Shown here: in pieces, positions 42,100 through 49,850 of the stretch | How the letters are laid out: each line of letters begins with the position of its first letter | How positions within the stretch are numbered: the stretch's first letter is position 1 | Origin: JAOAFZ01 sp964412815 | Lineage (GTDB): Bacteria; Patescibacteriota; Microgenomatia; UBA1406; GWC2-37-13 | DNA length: 64,000 nt | Direction: 5' to 3' | Assembly: GCA_964412815.1 (NCBI GenBank) | Contig: CAYPQF010000021.1 | Coordinates: 124,001-188,000, forward strand | Translations under genes and position numbers: made by a program | Notes under the pieces: generated by a model | Told to the model about the DNA's origin: nothing | The model's input: only the letters and a program-made list of their open reading frames with translations | Database searches by the model: none

Positions 42100-43002
42100 A
42101 TGTTCAACCAGTTAAAATTCAAACTCACCTTCATCTTCACCGCGATTGTCGGATGTATTAAGCTGATCTTCGGTCTGGTCTATATGAGTTTTGAGTATCA
42201 ACACGGCATTTTGCACGCCGCGATGGTACCGAATCAGCTACGCGTGATGTTATTCGAGATATGTATAACCTCATTGATCACGTTTGCAATCGGATATTTT
42301 TTTATTGACTCTATCCTCAAAACCGTAGAAGATATGTTTCACCGTCTGGAACAGTTCACCCAGGATGCTTCTCACGAGCTGCGCACTCCGCTTGGCATTG
42401 CAAACTCTTCGCTAGATTTGGCAGCAAAAACCAAACAGTATGAGCTTTATATTCCCGAAGCTAAAAAATACGTAAAAAAAGCAAGTAATCTGGTAGAAAA
42501 AATGCTGGAGATGGCCCGACTCGACAAAAACAGTCTCAATATTCAGGAAATTGCTGCCGAAAAAGTGATCTCCCGGGTAATTGATACGTATCGGCCTCTG
42601 CTCGAAGAAAAGAAGATTACGTTGACCAGTACGGGGGCTAAACAGCTACAGTGTGATGTTATTCTGTTTGAACGGTGTGTCAGCAATCTGCTGGAGAATG
42701 CCATCCGCTACAACATTTCCGGTGGATCAATCGAGATCTCCCTTGGTGCCAAAAAACTGACTATTGCAAACACCGGACCGATGATTGAAGCCGAGAACCT
42801 ACGTCTGATATTTCAGCGGTACTTCAAGACACAGGTCTCACGGTCCGATAAAGGCTACGGAATCGGTCTGGCACTCGTAAAACATATCTGTGATCTGCAC
42901 AACTGGAAGATCTGTGCGGAGAGTTCAGAAGAAAAAACCTCTTTTACTATTATATTCGAGTCAAACCCGGCTCTGGCATTGTTACCCGGATCACGGGACT
43001 AA
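42100..43002 (+). CDS. Sensor histidine kinase
   Basis: This 300-residue kinase has two transmembrane helices (about 9-29 and 50-70) with only some 20 residues between them, so sensing is likely intramembrane. H-box is FTQDASHELRTPLG (His92), N-box NLLENAIRYN, and G-box SDKGYGIGLALVKHICDLH. No HAMP domain is obvious. The partner is the upstream OmpR-type regulator. The short extracytoplasmic loop resembles intramembrane-sensing kinases that monitor envelope stress or transport; the signal is unknown. Confidence 0.93.
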   Translation: MFNQLKFKLTFIFTAIVGCIKLIFGLVYMSFEYQHGILHAAMVPNQLRVMLFEICITSLITFAIGYFFIDSILKTVEDMFHRLEQFTQDASHELRTPLGIANSSLDLAAKTKQYELYIPEAKKYVKKASNLVEKMLEMARLDKNSLNIQEIAAEKVISRVIDTYRPLLEEKKITLTSTGAKQLQCDVILFERCVSNLLENAIRYNISGGSIEISLGAKKLTIANTGPMIEAENLRLIFQRYFKTQVSRSDKGYGIGLALVKHICDLHNWKICAESSEEKTSFTIIFESNPALALLPGSRD

Positions 43003-43005
43003 TTG

Positions 43006-43890
43006 TTATAACAATCCACCCTTCATAATCCGATACTTACGTTCCTGTTCCCACAACTTAGTCAGTTCGTCAAAGTTATCGTCAGGTCGCTGCATCAGGA
43101 GAGCCAGATGATCTATCTCTGCCAGATCTTTTTCGGTTAGCTGATCAAACTTGCCATAGATAAACTCGGGCACATGCACATAAATAATTTCGTTGTTCAT
43201 GACACAGTGGAAGTCGTAGAAGAGTTCCCATGAGATCACTTCCAACCCTTCGTGACCGGCCGCATTCCAGAAAAAAGCAGGGTTCGCACGCCCTTTACGT
43301 ACATCCAGCCAGGCATTTGCTGCAAAATCAAAGGTCCCTAACGGCACATCATACGGGTCAAAAGAGATATGCTGTTCGAGACTGGCATCAACATCTGCCA
43401 TTGCCCACCGGTCCTGCTCAGCATTATAATACTCAACCACCCAGTGATCAACACTCTTGTTATTGTTGTGGATATAACTGGCAAATCCTGAACGGACCCG
43501 TGCCGGAATTCCTTTGAGTTTTAAGAGAGAGGCGGTAAGAACGGCGACATAACGGCAGGTCACAATTAACCGGTTCTTTTCCGCACGCTTCATATGTAAT
43601 CCTTTTTTATCGAGTCGGAAGAGTTCGGCCAACATGGCGGACGCGGTGATATAGATATCATCTTCCGGCTGACGATACCAGGGGACTTTGGTCATATCGC
43701 CATACTGCTCAGGCGTCTCAGCACCCGTGCGGCTGGTCTCCAGATGTTTCCGGTGTGTGAGTTGTTCACGCAACAATCTTCCCAGTTCGCGTACTTCGTC
43801 AGGCAGTTTTTTCGCAATCTTCTGTCCATATAACCCCGGATCTGTATAGGTACTAAACCGCAGGTAATACTCACGCAACTGTTTTTGCAT
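43006..43890 (-). CDS. Transglutaminase-like cysteine protein
   Basis: This 294-residue cytoplasmic protein has a transglutaminase-like triad order: Cys in RLIVTCRYVAVLTASLLKLKGIPARVRSGFASY (about 130), His in SVDHWVVEYYN (about 168), and Asp in WAMADVDASLE (about 182). Members of this superfamily are often peptidases or amidases. It ends 3 bases from the converging kinase gene. The N-terminal 100 residues are helical and unrecognised. Activity inferred from motif order. Confidence 0.75.
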   Translation of the reverse strand: MQKQLREYYLRFSTYTDPGLYGQKIAKKLPDEVRELGRLLREQLTHRKHLETSRTGAETPEQYGDMTKVPWYRQPEDDIYITASAMLAELFRLDKKGLHMKRAEKNRLIVTCRYVAVLTASLLKLKGIPARVRSGFASYIHNNNKSVDHWVVEYYNAEQDRWAMADVDASLEQHISFDPYDVPLGTFDFAANAWLDVRKGRANPAFFWNAAGHEGLEVISWELFYDFHCVMNNEIIYVHVPEFIYGKFDQLTEKDLAEIDHLALLMQRPDDNFDELTKLWEQERKYRIMKGGLL

Positions 43891-43963
43891 AGAACATCAG
43901 GATACGCCGAGAGGGGCGAAAATAACAATGATGAAATCATTATACATAGATTTGCCGGTGTTG

Positions 43964-43969
43964 TACAAT
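43964..43969 (+). promoter_or_regulatory. Leaderless -10 box deciding the trmH start
   Basis: TACAAT lies 6 bases before ATG 43976. It falls inside a 16-codon upstream extension (from 43928), so the shorter protein is chosen. Confidence 0.7.
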
Positions 43970-43975
43970 ACCCGT

Positions 43976-44563
43976 ATGCCCACAGAACATCGCCTTGCAA
44001 AAATTCAAACCGTTGTGAATCAGCGTCAGGAGGGAATTGTTGTCCTCGAAGATATCCATGACCCGCATAACGCGGAAGCAGTTATCCGAAGTTGCGAAAG
44101 TTTTGGTATTCAGACCGTCTGTTTTATCTTTCATACACAAAAATCCTTTAACCCTGCAACGGTTGGCAAGGCTTCTTCCGCCAATGCCAATAAATGGCTG
44201 GATTACCGTATTTTCTCCCATATCAATGACTGTTTCTCTGAGTTGAAGAATGAAGGATACACCTTGTACGGAACGGTACTGGCTGATGATGCCCAATCGC
44301 TCTATGAGACTACCTTTACCAGTCCCAAAACAGCACTAGTCTTTGGAAACGAAGCAAAAGGGATGTCTGAAGATGCGATACAAGGAGTTGATCACAAGAT
44401 TATTATCCCAATGCAGGGAATGGTACAGAGTCTGAATCTGTCTGTTACGGCTGGCATCTTTCTGTTTGAACTGAATCGGCAACGACGCGAACAGGGTATG
44501 GAAAAGTTTATGCTGCCAGCCGAACAAAAAAACCTGCTTGAACAATCATTTCTAGAACGATAG
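43976..44563 (+). CDS. TrmH-family tRNA/rRNA 2'-O-methyltransferase
   Basis: This 195-residue SpoU/TrmH (SPOUT) methyltransferase has the three family motifs: motif 1 EDIHDPHNAEAVIRSCESFGI, motif 2 ALVFGNEAKGMS, and motif 3 IPMQGMVQSLNLSVTAGIFLFEL, which form the trefoil knot that binds S-adenosylmethionine. The RQ near the N-terminus (VVNQRQEGIVVLED) is like TrmH, which methylates G18 of tRNAs, but an rRNA target cannot be excluded. Leaderless. It is followed by a bidirectional terminator. Confidence 0.9.
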   Translation: MPTEHRLAKIQTVVNQRQEGIVVLEDIHDPHNAEAVIRSCESFGIQTVCFIFHTQKSFNPATVGKASSANANKWLDYRIFSHINDCFSELKNEGYTLYGTVLADDAQSLYETTFTSPKTALVFGNEAKGMSEDAIQGVDHKIIIPMQGMVQSLNLSVTAGIFLFELNRQRREQGMEKFMLPAEQKNLLEQSFLER

Positions 44564-44567
44564 AGAT

Positions 44568-44603
44568 AAAAAAAACCGCTCCATGCTTCGTGGCACAGAG
44601 CGG
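44568..44603 (-). terminator. Rho-independent terminator
   Basis: On the minus strand CCGCTC / GAGCGG (44603-44598 with 44581-44576) is followed by eight T. It terminates the small GC-rich gene at 44733-44903 and sits 5 bases after trmH, so it may also serve that gene in the other direction. Confidence 0.85.
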
Positions 44604-44732
44604 CAACTAGTGCGGTTGACTCGTACAAGGAGCCATGCGTATCTCCCGGGATTATTCTGAACAGCGGCGGTGCGGCTCAGGATGTTGAATGCAGGTGAAA
44701 CGCGTGCTTTCGGGTCGTTCGTCGCTGAGGAG

Positions 44733-44903
44733 CTACCAGAGGCCGAGCATTCGGCCGACGAACCGACCGACCACCACAGCAGTGCCCAGGAAGGCGCCGC
44801 CGCCGAAAATTCGTACAATCAGAACCCCGACATTGGTGATCTGATCGATCTTCTGATCTGCCTCGGTCCACTGACCGGGCATCCGGTGCTGCGGATGCGT
44901 CAT
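44733..44903 (-). CDS. GC-rich 56-residue single-pass membrane protein
   Basis: This protein has a short hydrophilic start (MTHPQHRMPGQWTEADQ) and one glycine-rich membrane helix (ITNVGVLIVRIFGGGAFLGTAVVVG). ATG 44903 is chosen because AAGGAGG lies 7 to 8 bases upstream; the longer frames that extend to 45014 or beyond lack this signal. It has its own T-run terminator. It is the smallest intact member of the GC-rich cassette set. No family recognised. Confidence 0.65.
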   Translation of the reverse strand: MTHPQHRMPGQWTEADQKIDQITNVGVLIVRIFGGGAFLGTAVVVGRFVGRMLGLW

Positions 44904-45061
44904 TCCGCTGTCCTCCTTGCTTTTTCGTTTGGTCCGCACGGAAAAATACCGTATCATACGGTATATCACAACTCTTCTCAAAAAATACAGCTTTACTTTC
45001 CGGATAAAAATCACTATAGTTATATAATCCCCGTAGAAGGGAATACAAAATTACATCATCT

Positions 45062-45328
45062 ATGACCACTAAAACAACTTCACTGAATAAACCAATTCAT
45101 CGGATAAAAATTATTCAGGGTCATTTACGTGCAATCGAAAAGATGATGTCAGAAGGAGCTTCTATTACCGATATTGTGCATCAATCGATGGCTGTTCAAA
45201 AGGCTCTCAAGAAGCTGGATATGGCGTTAATAAAGGAACATCTGCAAACATCCATCGTCGAACAGTTTCAGAATAATCAAATAGAAAAGTCCGTGACAGA
45301 GTTGATGAAACTCTATGAGATGAAGTAA
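45062..45328 (+). CDS. CsoR/FrmR-family repressor lacking metal cysteines
   Basis: This 88-residue all-helical DNA-binding protein has the DUF156 signature: HRIKIIQGHLRAIEKMMSEG, then DIVHQSMAVQKALKKLDMALIKEHL. CsoR senses Cu(I) with Cys-His-Cys and FrmR/RcnR keep the first Cys. Here there is no cysteine in the protein at all (ITDIVHQS where the first Cys is expected; EHLQTSI where the last is), only His. It may sense something else or act constitutively. TATAAT occurs about 45 bases before the ATG. Confidence 0.85.
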   Translation: MTTKTTSLNKPIHRIKIIQGHLRAIEKMMSEGASITDIVHQSMAVQKALKKLDMALIKEHLQTSIVEQFQNNQIEKSVTELMKLYEMK

Positions 45329-45422
45329 GAGAAGCTTCGTGTCTCAAAACACACTGTTATATCAACTTCTTATGCAAACTATCTTATAGTATTTAAGAGA
45401 TGAATTTTACTACAGGTTACTG

Positions 45423-45463
45423 TATAATACCCTCACATACGTGTTCCAGTCTATAGAGGAGGT
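45423..45463 (+). promoter_or_regulatory. Promoter and SD of GC-rich cassette gene
   Basis: TATAAT at 45423-45428, then a leader and GAGGAGGT at 45456-45463, five bases before ATG 45469. Confidence 0.7.
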
Positions 45464-45468
45464 GCGCA

Positions 45469-46224
45469 ATGGCCGTTTCACGGGCCACGGTTTCCACCAA
45501 GAAGGGGAGCAACGCTCCCCTGATCATCGCCATCGTCGGGATTGTGCTCGTGCTCGTCGGTCTCGGGGTGCTGCTGTTCACCGGCGGCTACTTCGAGGCG
45601 ACGCCGCAGCGGTGCGGCGTCGAGGAGCTGTACTACCGCATCCAGTCCACCCTCGGCAGCGCGTGCGACGGCCAGACCGTCGACGTCGCCATCGTGCAGG
45701 ATCGGCTCCCCTGGCTCTGGCTCGGGGCCAGCATCTTCCTGCTCCTGGCCGGCATCGCTGAACTGAGCGGCAAGCGCGTTCTGTACGCTGCCATGGACTC
45801 GCTGGTGCTCCTGGTCTTCGCGCTGATCTGGCACCTCGGGGACATCAGCGACTTCGCCCAGCACCGGCTGTTCATGGCGGGGGTCGGCTATACGGCCGGC
45901 ACCCTGATGGTGCTGCACACCGCCGGGGCCAGCATGTTCCGCATGAGCCTACGCTCGTTCGGCTGGCTGATCGCGGCCGTAATCGCCACCATGGCGATGG
46001 ACCTGAATCAGATCGAGGGCGCCATCGCCGGCACCAACCTGCCCGGCCCGGTCCTGACCGTGATCGCCGGCCTGCCGATCATCATCTGGCTCCTCGTGAA
46101 AGGGCTCACGACGCTGATGGGGGACCGGAAGAAGGCTGCCGCGCAGGCCGCCGCCAAGAGCGCCGCCGCCTCGGCCGCCGCCGCCGCCGCGCAGCGGGCC
46201 GCCCAGCAGCAGCCCCAGCAGTAG
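45469..46224 (+). CDS. GC-rich membrane protein with Ala/Gln-rich tail
   Basis: This 251-residue protein has six predicted transmembrane helices (first: APLIIAIVGIVLVLVGLGVLLF; last: PVLTVIAGLPIIIWLLV). The first outer loop contains two cysteines (QRCGVEE, SACDGQT) that could form a disulfide. The cytoplasmic tail is low-complexity Ala/Gln (KAAAQAAAKSAAASAAAAA). Bases 45661-45720 hold 43 G/C of 60. It has a strong Shine-Dalgarno and its own 12-bp terminator hairpin. No homologue recognised. Confidence 0.8.
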   Translation: MAVSRATVSTKKGSNAPLIIAIVGIVLVLVGLGVLLFTGGYFEATPQRCGVEELYYRIQSTLGSACDGQTVDVAIVQDRLPWLWLGASIFLLLAGIAELSGKRVLYAAMDSLVLLVFALIWHLGDISDFAQHRLFMAGVGYTAGTLMVLHTAGASMFRMSLRSFGWLIAAVIATMAMDLNQIEGAIAGTNLPGPVLTVIAGLPIIIWLLVKGLTTLMGDRKKAAAQAAAKSAAASAAAAAAQRAAQQQPQQ

Positions 46225-46252
46225 CGGTGTGCCGACACCTGGAGAACACACA

Positions 46253-46284
46253 GGCAGGCGCGGGGACAACAACCCGCGCCTGCC
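46253..46284 (+). terminator. GC-rich terminator hairpin
   Basis: GGCAGGCGCGGG (46253-46264) pairs perfectly with CCCGCGCCTGCC (46273-46284) around an 8-base loop; no T-run. Confidence 0.7.
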
Positions 46285-46330
46285 AGCAATCATATTGACA
46301 AACATCCTACCGTTACCTCATAATGAATAC

Positions 46331-47404
46331 ATGAGACAGCTCCTTTCCCGTCTTTCTATAACCATAATTCTTTCTTTTATAATTCTGATTGGTTCAGCTG
46401 TTCCGCTCTCTGCCGCACAGTTTTTTCGTGATGAGGAACTAACCGTCGCAGAGCAAACGGAGAATCTGTATGCCACGGGTAATAGTGTACGGATCGTGGC
46501 ACCCGTGATGAAAGATGCAATTGCCGCAGGAAATAACGTCATTATTCAGAGCGAAGTTGAACGAAGTATTTTTGCCGCGGGAAACCGGGTAACCATTAAG
46601 TCCCCGTTTGTAGGAGCATCGGTTCGAGCCGCGGGAGCAGAGATCCGTCTTACCGGAACCTTTAACGAAGATGTAATTCTTGCAGGGGGAACAGTCGTCA
46701 TCGAAAATGCCGAAATTAATGGCGATCTGGTTGTTGCCGCAGGCACTGTCACACTCCGTGACTCAACAGTAAAAGGTAAATTTATGGGTATGTATGAAGA
46801 GATTACCGGAGGCAGTCTGGAAGAACAGGTCGCTGGTCCCATCACGGTGCAGCAGGCACCAAAAAATGAGAAAAAAGAGCAGGGCATACTGGAACGGATT
46901 AATCTGCCGTGGGAATTCAGTGTGATTGTAACGCTCATAATTGTTGGTATGCTCTTGCAGTATCGTAACCGGCTGGCTATTCCCTCGGTACGATTTAACG
47001 GCACATTTGTTCGCGATATCTTTATGGGACTGTGTTTCTTAACGTTTCCCTTCTTGCTGATGCTGGTCTCGTTCTTTGTCTTTTTATTCCCTCTCGTGGT
47101 ACCTCTGGCGATTGGGGTATATCTGATGATTCCGCTGGTACTGATGGTACTGCCTATCTATATCGCGAATATCGTTCGAAACTCGTTTATGATCGAAGGA
47201 TCGGTTATCTGGATGATTGTGGTATCGTACCTGGTGCTCTTTTTGATCAATCTGATTCCCGGACTCGCAGTTCTCAATCTGGTCGTCTTTGTTCTGTTTA
47301 CCGCCAGTATTGGATTCCTCATCCGGGTTAAGCTACAGGCTGTCTCCACCTATCTGGCACCACGCACAACCCGGGTACACAAAAAACCAACTCATAAAAG
47401 CTAA
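46331..47404 (+). CDS. Secreted/membrane bactofilin-like protein
   Basis: This 357-residue protein has a signal peptide (IILSFIILIGSAVPLSAAQ). A right-handed beta-helix-like repeat of bactofilin (polymer-forming cytoskeletal) type then covers about residues 40-165 (repeats such as NVIIQSEVERSIFAAGNRVTI and EDVILAGGTVVIENAEINGDLVV). Four transmembrane helices occupy the C-terminal half. The polymer domain lies outside the membrane, unlike cytoplasmic bactofilins. ATG 46331 follows CATAAT by 6 bases; the frame extends further up into the GC-rich terminator and is cut there. Probably envelope organisation. Confidence 0.75.
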   Translation: MRQLLSRLSITIILSFIILIGSAVPLSAAQFFRDEELTVAEQTENLYATGNSVRIVAPVMKDAIAAGNNVIIQSEVERSIFAAGNRVTIKSPFVGASVRAAGAEIRLTGTFNEDVILAGGTVVIENAEINGDLVVAAGTVTLRDSTVKGKFMGMYEEITGGSLEEQVAGPITVQQAPKNEKKEQGILERINLPWEFSVIVTLIIVGMLLQYRNRLAIPSVRFNGTFVRDIFMGLCFLTFPFLLMLVSFFVFLFPLVVPLAIGVYLMIPLVLMVLPIYIANIVRNSFMIEGSVIWMIVVSYLVLFLINLIPGLAVLNLVVFVLFTASIGFLIRVKLQAVSTYLAPRTTRVHKKPTHKS

Positions 47405-47468
47405 TATCACCGGCGCCCGCACTGATACCGGCACCCCTGTATGAGTTGCGTGTATAGGGTGAATCAAC

Positions 47469-47474
47469 TACAAT
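47469..47474 (+). promoter_or_regulatory. Leaderless -10 box of cysS
   Basis: TACAAT lies 7 bases before ATG 47482, favouring this start over the in-frame GTG at 47479. Confidence 0.6.
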
Positions 47475-47481
47475 AACAGTG

Positions 47482-48936
47482 ATGAAACTCTATAACACTC
47501 GTTCCCGTACCATCGAGTCTCTCTCTCCTCGCGTTGAACCGAACATCACGCTCTACACCTGTGGACCCACCGTATACGACTACACCCATATTGGCCATAT
47601 GCGTAAATACGTAATGGATGATATCTTGCGCAGAACGCTTGAAGCAGCCGGCTACCAGGTACATCATGTAATGAATGTGACTGATGTTGGACATCTGACT
47701 GATGATGGTGACAGCGGCATCGACAAACTGGAAAAAGGAGCCTCTAAAACCGGAAAGACGGTCTGGGAAGTTGCAGCGTTTTACACTGATTATTTTGTGC
47801 AGACAATGACCCAGCTGAATGTGACGATTCCCGAAGGAGAAGATTTCTCCCGCGCTACCCGCCATATTGACGAGATGATTGCGCTGATTCAGAGACTGGA
47901 GAAAAACGGGTTTACCTACGAAACCAGCGAAGCCGTATACTTTGACGTAACGGCCTTTCCTTCGTATGGCTCATTATCGGGACAACGGATTGAAGACAAA
48001 AAACAGGCGGTTCGGGAAGATGTCCACATCGATCCGGAAAAGCGACATCCCGCTGATTTTTCTCTCTGGTTTAAACGAACCGGACGGTTTGCAGACCATG
48101 CCATGCACTGGCCGTCGCCGTGGGGAGAGGGGTTTCCGGGGTGGCATATCGAATGTTCGGCAATGAGTATGGCACGACTGAAAACAGACCAAATCGATAT
48201 CCATACCGGAGGGATTGATCATATTCCAGTACATCATGAAAACGAAATAGCACAGTCAGAAGCCGCAACAGGACATGCCCCTTTTGTCCGGCACTGGGTG
48301 CATCATAACTTTTTGATGGTGGAAAATCAGAAAATGAGTAAATCGCTCGGAAACTTCTATACGATAGACGATGTACAAAAGCGGAACATTGATCCGCTCG
48401 CGTTACGCATGCTCTTTATGCAGACCCACTACCGCCAGGAGATGAACTTTACCTGGGAGGCCGCGCAGGCTGCTCACGAAGCATTTACCCGCTTACGGGA
48501 CATCTATGATGCAGGCAGAGCCGAAGAAGCAGCACACCCCAACACGGTAGCAAACTATCGTGCTGAGTATACAGCAGCCCTGTTTGAAGATCTGAATACA
48601 GCACAAGCACAGGCTATGCTCTGGAAAGCCATGGGTGATCCTGCAATGAGTGCAGGAGATAAACGGATGCTGCTGGATCAGCTGGATGCAATACTGGGAA
48701 TCGGGTTTTCAAAACTGCCGGTGCGCAAACAGCGTGTTATGATCTCATTTGATAAACCCGTAGAGGAGTATCAATCAGAGAGTATCCCAGAAGAGATCAT
48801 CAGGCACGTCTATGAACGACAAGCAGCCAAACAGAAAAAAAACTGGGCCCACGCCGATGAGTTACGTTCTTCAATCACCAGTGCCGGCTTTACCCTCGAA
48901 GATATTCCACAGGGAGTGATCATCTCAAAGGAATAA
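47482..48936 (+). CDS. cysS: Cysteinyl-tRNA synthetase
   Basis: This 484-residue class I synthetase has the HIGH motif as THIGHMRKY (36-39), the KMSKS loop as QKMSKSLGN (about 283-289), and zinc ligands in LYTCGPTVYDY, FPGWHIECSAMS and HHENEIAQSE. The C-terminal helical anticodon-binding region is VYERQAAKQKKNWAHADELR. Length is normal. Leaderless. Confidence 0.97.
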   Translation: MKLYNTRSRTIESLSPRVEPNITLYTCGPTVYDYTHIGHMRKYVMDDILRRTLEAAGYQVHHVMNVTDVGHLTDDGDSGIDKLEKGASKTGKTVWEVAAFYTDYFVQTMTQLNVTIPEGEDFSRATRHIDEMIALIQRLEKNGFTYETSEAVYFDVTAFPSYGSLSGQRIEDKKQAVREDVHIDPEKRHPADFSLWFKRTGRFADHAMHWPSPWGEGFPGWHIECSAMSMARLKTDQIDIHTGGIDHIPVHHENEIAQSEAATGHAPFVRHWVHHNFLMVENQKMSKSLGNFYTIDDVQKRNIDPLALRMLFMQTHYRQEMNFTWEAAQAAHEAFTRLRDIYDAGRAEEAAHPNTVANYRAEYTAALFEDLNTAQAQAMLWKAMGDPAMSAGDKRMLLDQLDAILGIGFSKLPVRKQRVMISFDKPVEEYQSESIPEEIIRHVYERQAAKQKKNWAHADELRSSITSAGFTLEDIPQGVIISKE

Positions 48937-48964
48937 GAGAACCCTCGTTCGTTATACTTAACTT

Positions 48965-49252
48965 ATGAAGAACATAACACAGACCCAGTTAATTATCGGA
49001 ATTACTCTTGCAGTGGTGGTATTGGTTTCACTGGTGTTTGCCCGTACATTCTACCAGACCTTTGAACAGGAGACACAAAACACAACAGTAATCGATGAGA
49101 TTGTAACTTACGAAGATTGTATAGCAGCAGGGTATCCAATTCTTGAAACTTTCCCGGAACAGTGTAAAACAGATGACGGCAAAACATTTACCCGTGAGTT
49201 GTCAGAAGAAGAAAAGCGACTCACCGTTCCTCAGAACGGGGAATCGCTGTAA
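48965..49252 (+). CDS. Small membrane-anchored protein with two-cysteine motif
   Basis: This 95-residue protein has one N-terminal helix (LIIGITLAVVVLVSLVFA) then an outer domain with EDCIAAGYPILETFPEQCKTDDGKTF. The C-x3-G-x-P...P-x-x-C-x4-G pattern recurs as a short extracytoplasmic module in CPR and other bacterial proteins, with a likely disulfide. Leaderless: TATACT 48953-48958, six bases before ATG. Function unknown. Confidence 0.75.
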   Translation: MKNITQTQLIIGITLAVVVLVSLVFARTFYQTFEQETQNTTVIDEIVTYEDCIAAGYPILETFPEQCKTDDGKTFTRELSEEEKRLTVPQNGESL

Positions 49253-49271
49253 TCGTACATGAGATTTCAGA

Positions 49272-49787
49272 TTAATGACTTCCTTCTTCTTTTGGTTCGA
49301 CAGCAGCTGCTTCTCTAAACAGAATCGGTAGTTCAAATGAATCATCCTGTTCCTCCATACCGGATGGATTGGCTTTAACAAACTCAATGGTACCGGTATC
49401 AGATGATGGTGGTACAAACGAGATCTCCAGCGTAAAGGGAACAAACTCTTCTGTCATCCACTCACCTTGGGCGGTGGCTGGCACTTCTGCAAGCACAGCT
49501 CCTTCAGCATCTTTGATTCGTACGGGAAAACTGCCCTCAAAATACCACGTTCCTTTTGCTTCTCCGGTGATCTTTACTGGATCGCCGATTACTGACTGCG
49601 GGGCGGGTGATTCAACAGTAATATTGTTGTTTGTTTCAACTACGGGGCCTTCATTTAATGTTTCTTCTACATTGGGCTCTGTGTGCTCTTCAGCAGCGGG
49701 AGGTCTGAACGTCTGATATGCGTAAAACCAGACACCCAGAATAAAGATAATGATAAGACTGGTTATTAGAGGGTCAGTATTTCTCAT
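49272..49787 (-). CDS. Membrane-anchored Gmad2 immunoglobulin-like domain protein
   Basis: This 171-residue protein has an N-terminal helix (ITSLIIIFILGVWFYAYQTF), an acidic linker, then a Gmad2-type domain: NITVESPAPQSVIGDPVKITGEAKGTWYFEGSFPVRIKDAEG and a closing GTIEFVKANPSG. Gmad2 domains occur in spore-germination and surface proteins and are thought to bind other proteins or wall polymers. On the minus strand TATCAT lies 6 bases before the ATG (leaderless). Confidence 0.85.
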   Translation of the reverse strand: MRNTDPLITSLIIIFILGVWFYAYQTFRPPAAEEHTEPNVEETLNEGPVVETNNNITVESPAPQSVIGDPVKITGEAKGTWYFEGSFPVRIKDAEGAVLAEVPATAQGEWMTEEFVPFTLEISFVPPSSDTGTIEFVKANPSGMEEQDDSFELPILFREAAAVEPKEEGSH

Positions 49788-49850
49788 AGTAATATGATAC
49801 CACTTTTCTTAACAAGAATATAATAAAAATAGCGTGAAAAAAAGGTAATA

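Noticed and set aside
43928..43975. N-terminal extension of the TrmH-family gene
   Set aside because: It contains the TACAAT box that positions a leaderless start at 43976, and the extension has no family match.
44677..45069. 130- and 93-codon minus-strand frames around the 56-residue gene
   Set aside because: The only good Shine-Dalgarno (AAGGAGG) supports ATG 44903; the longer starts lie in AT-rich promoter sequence.
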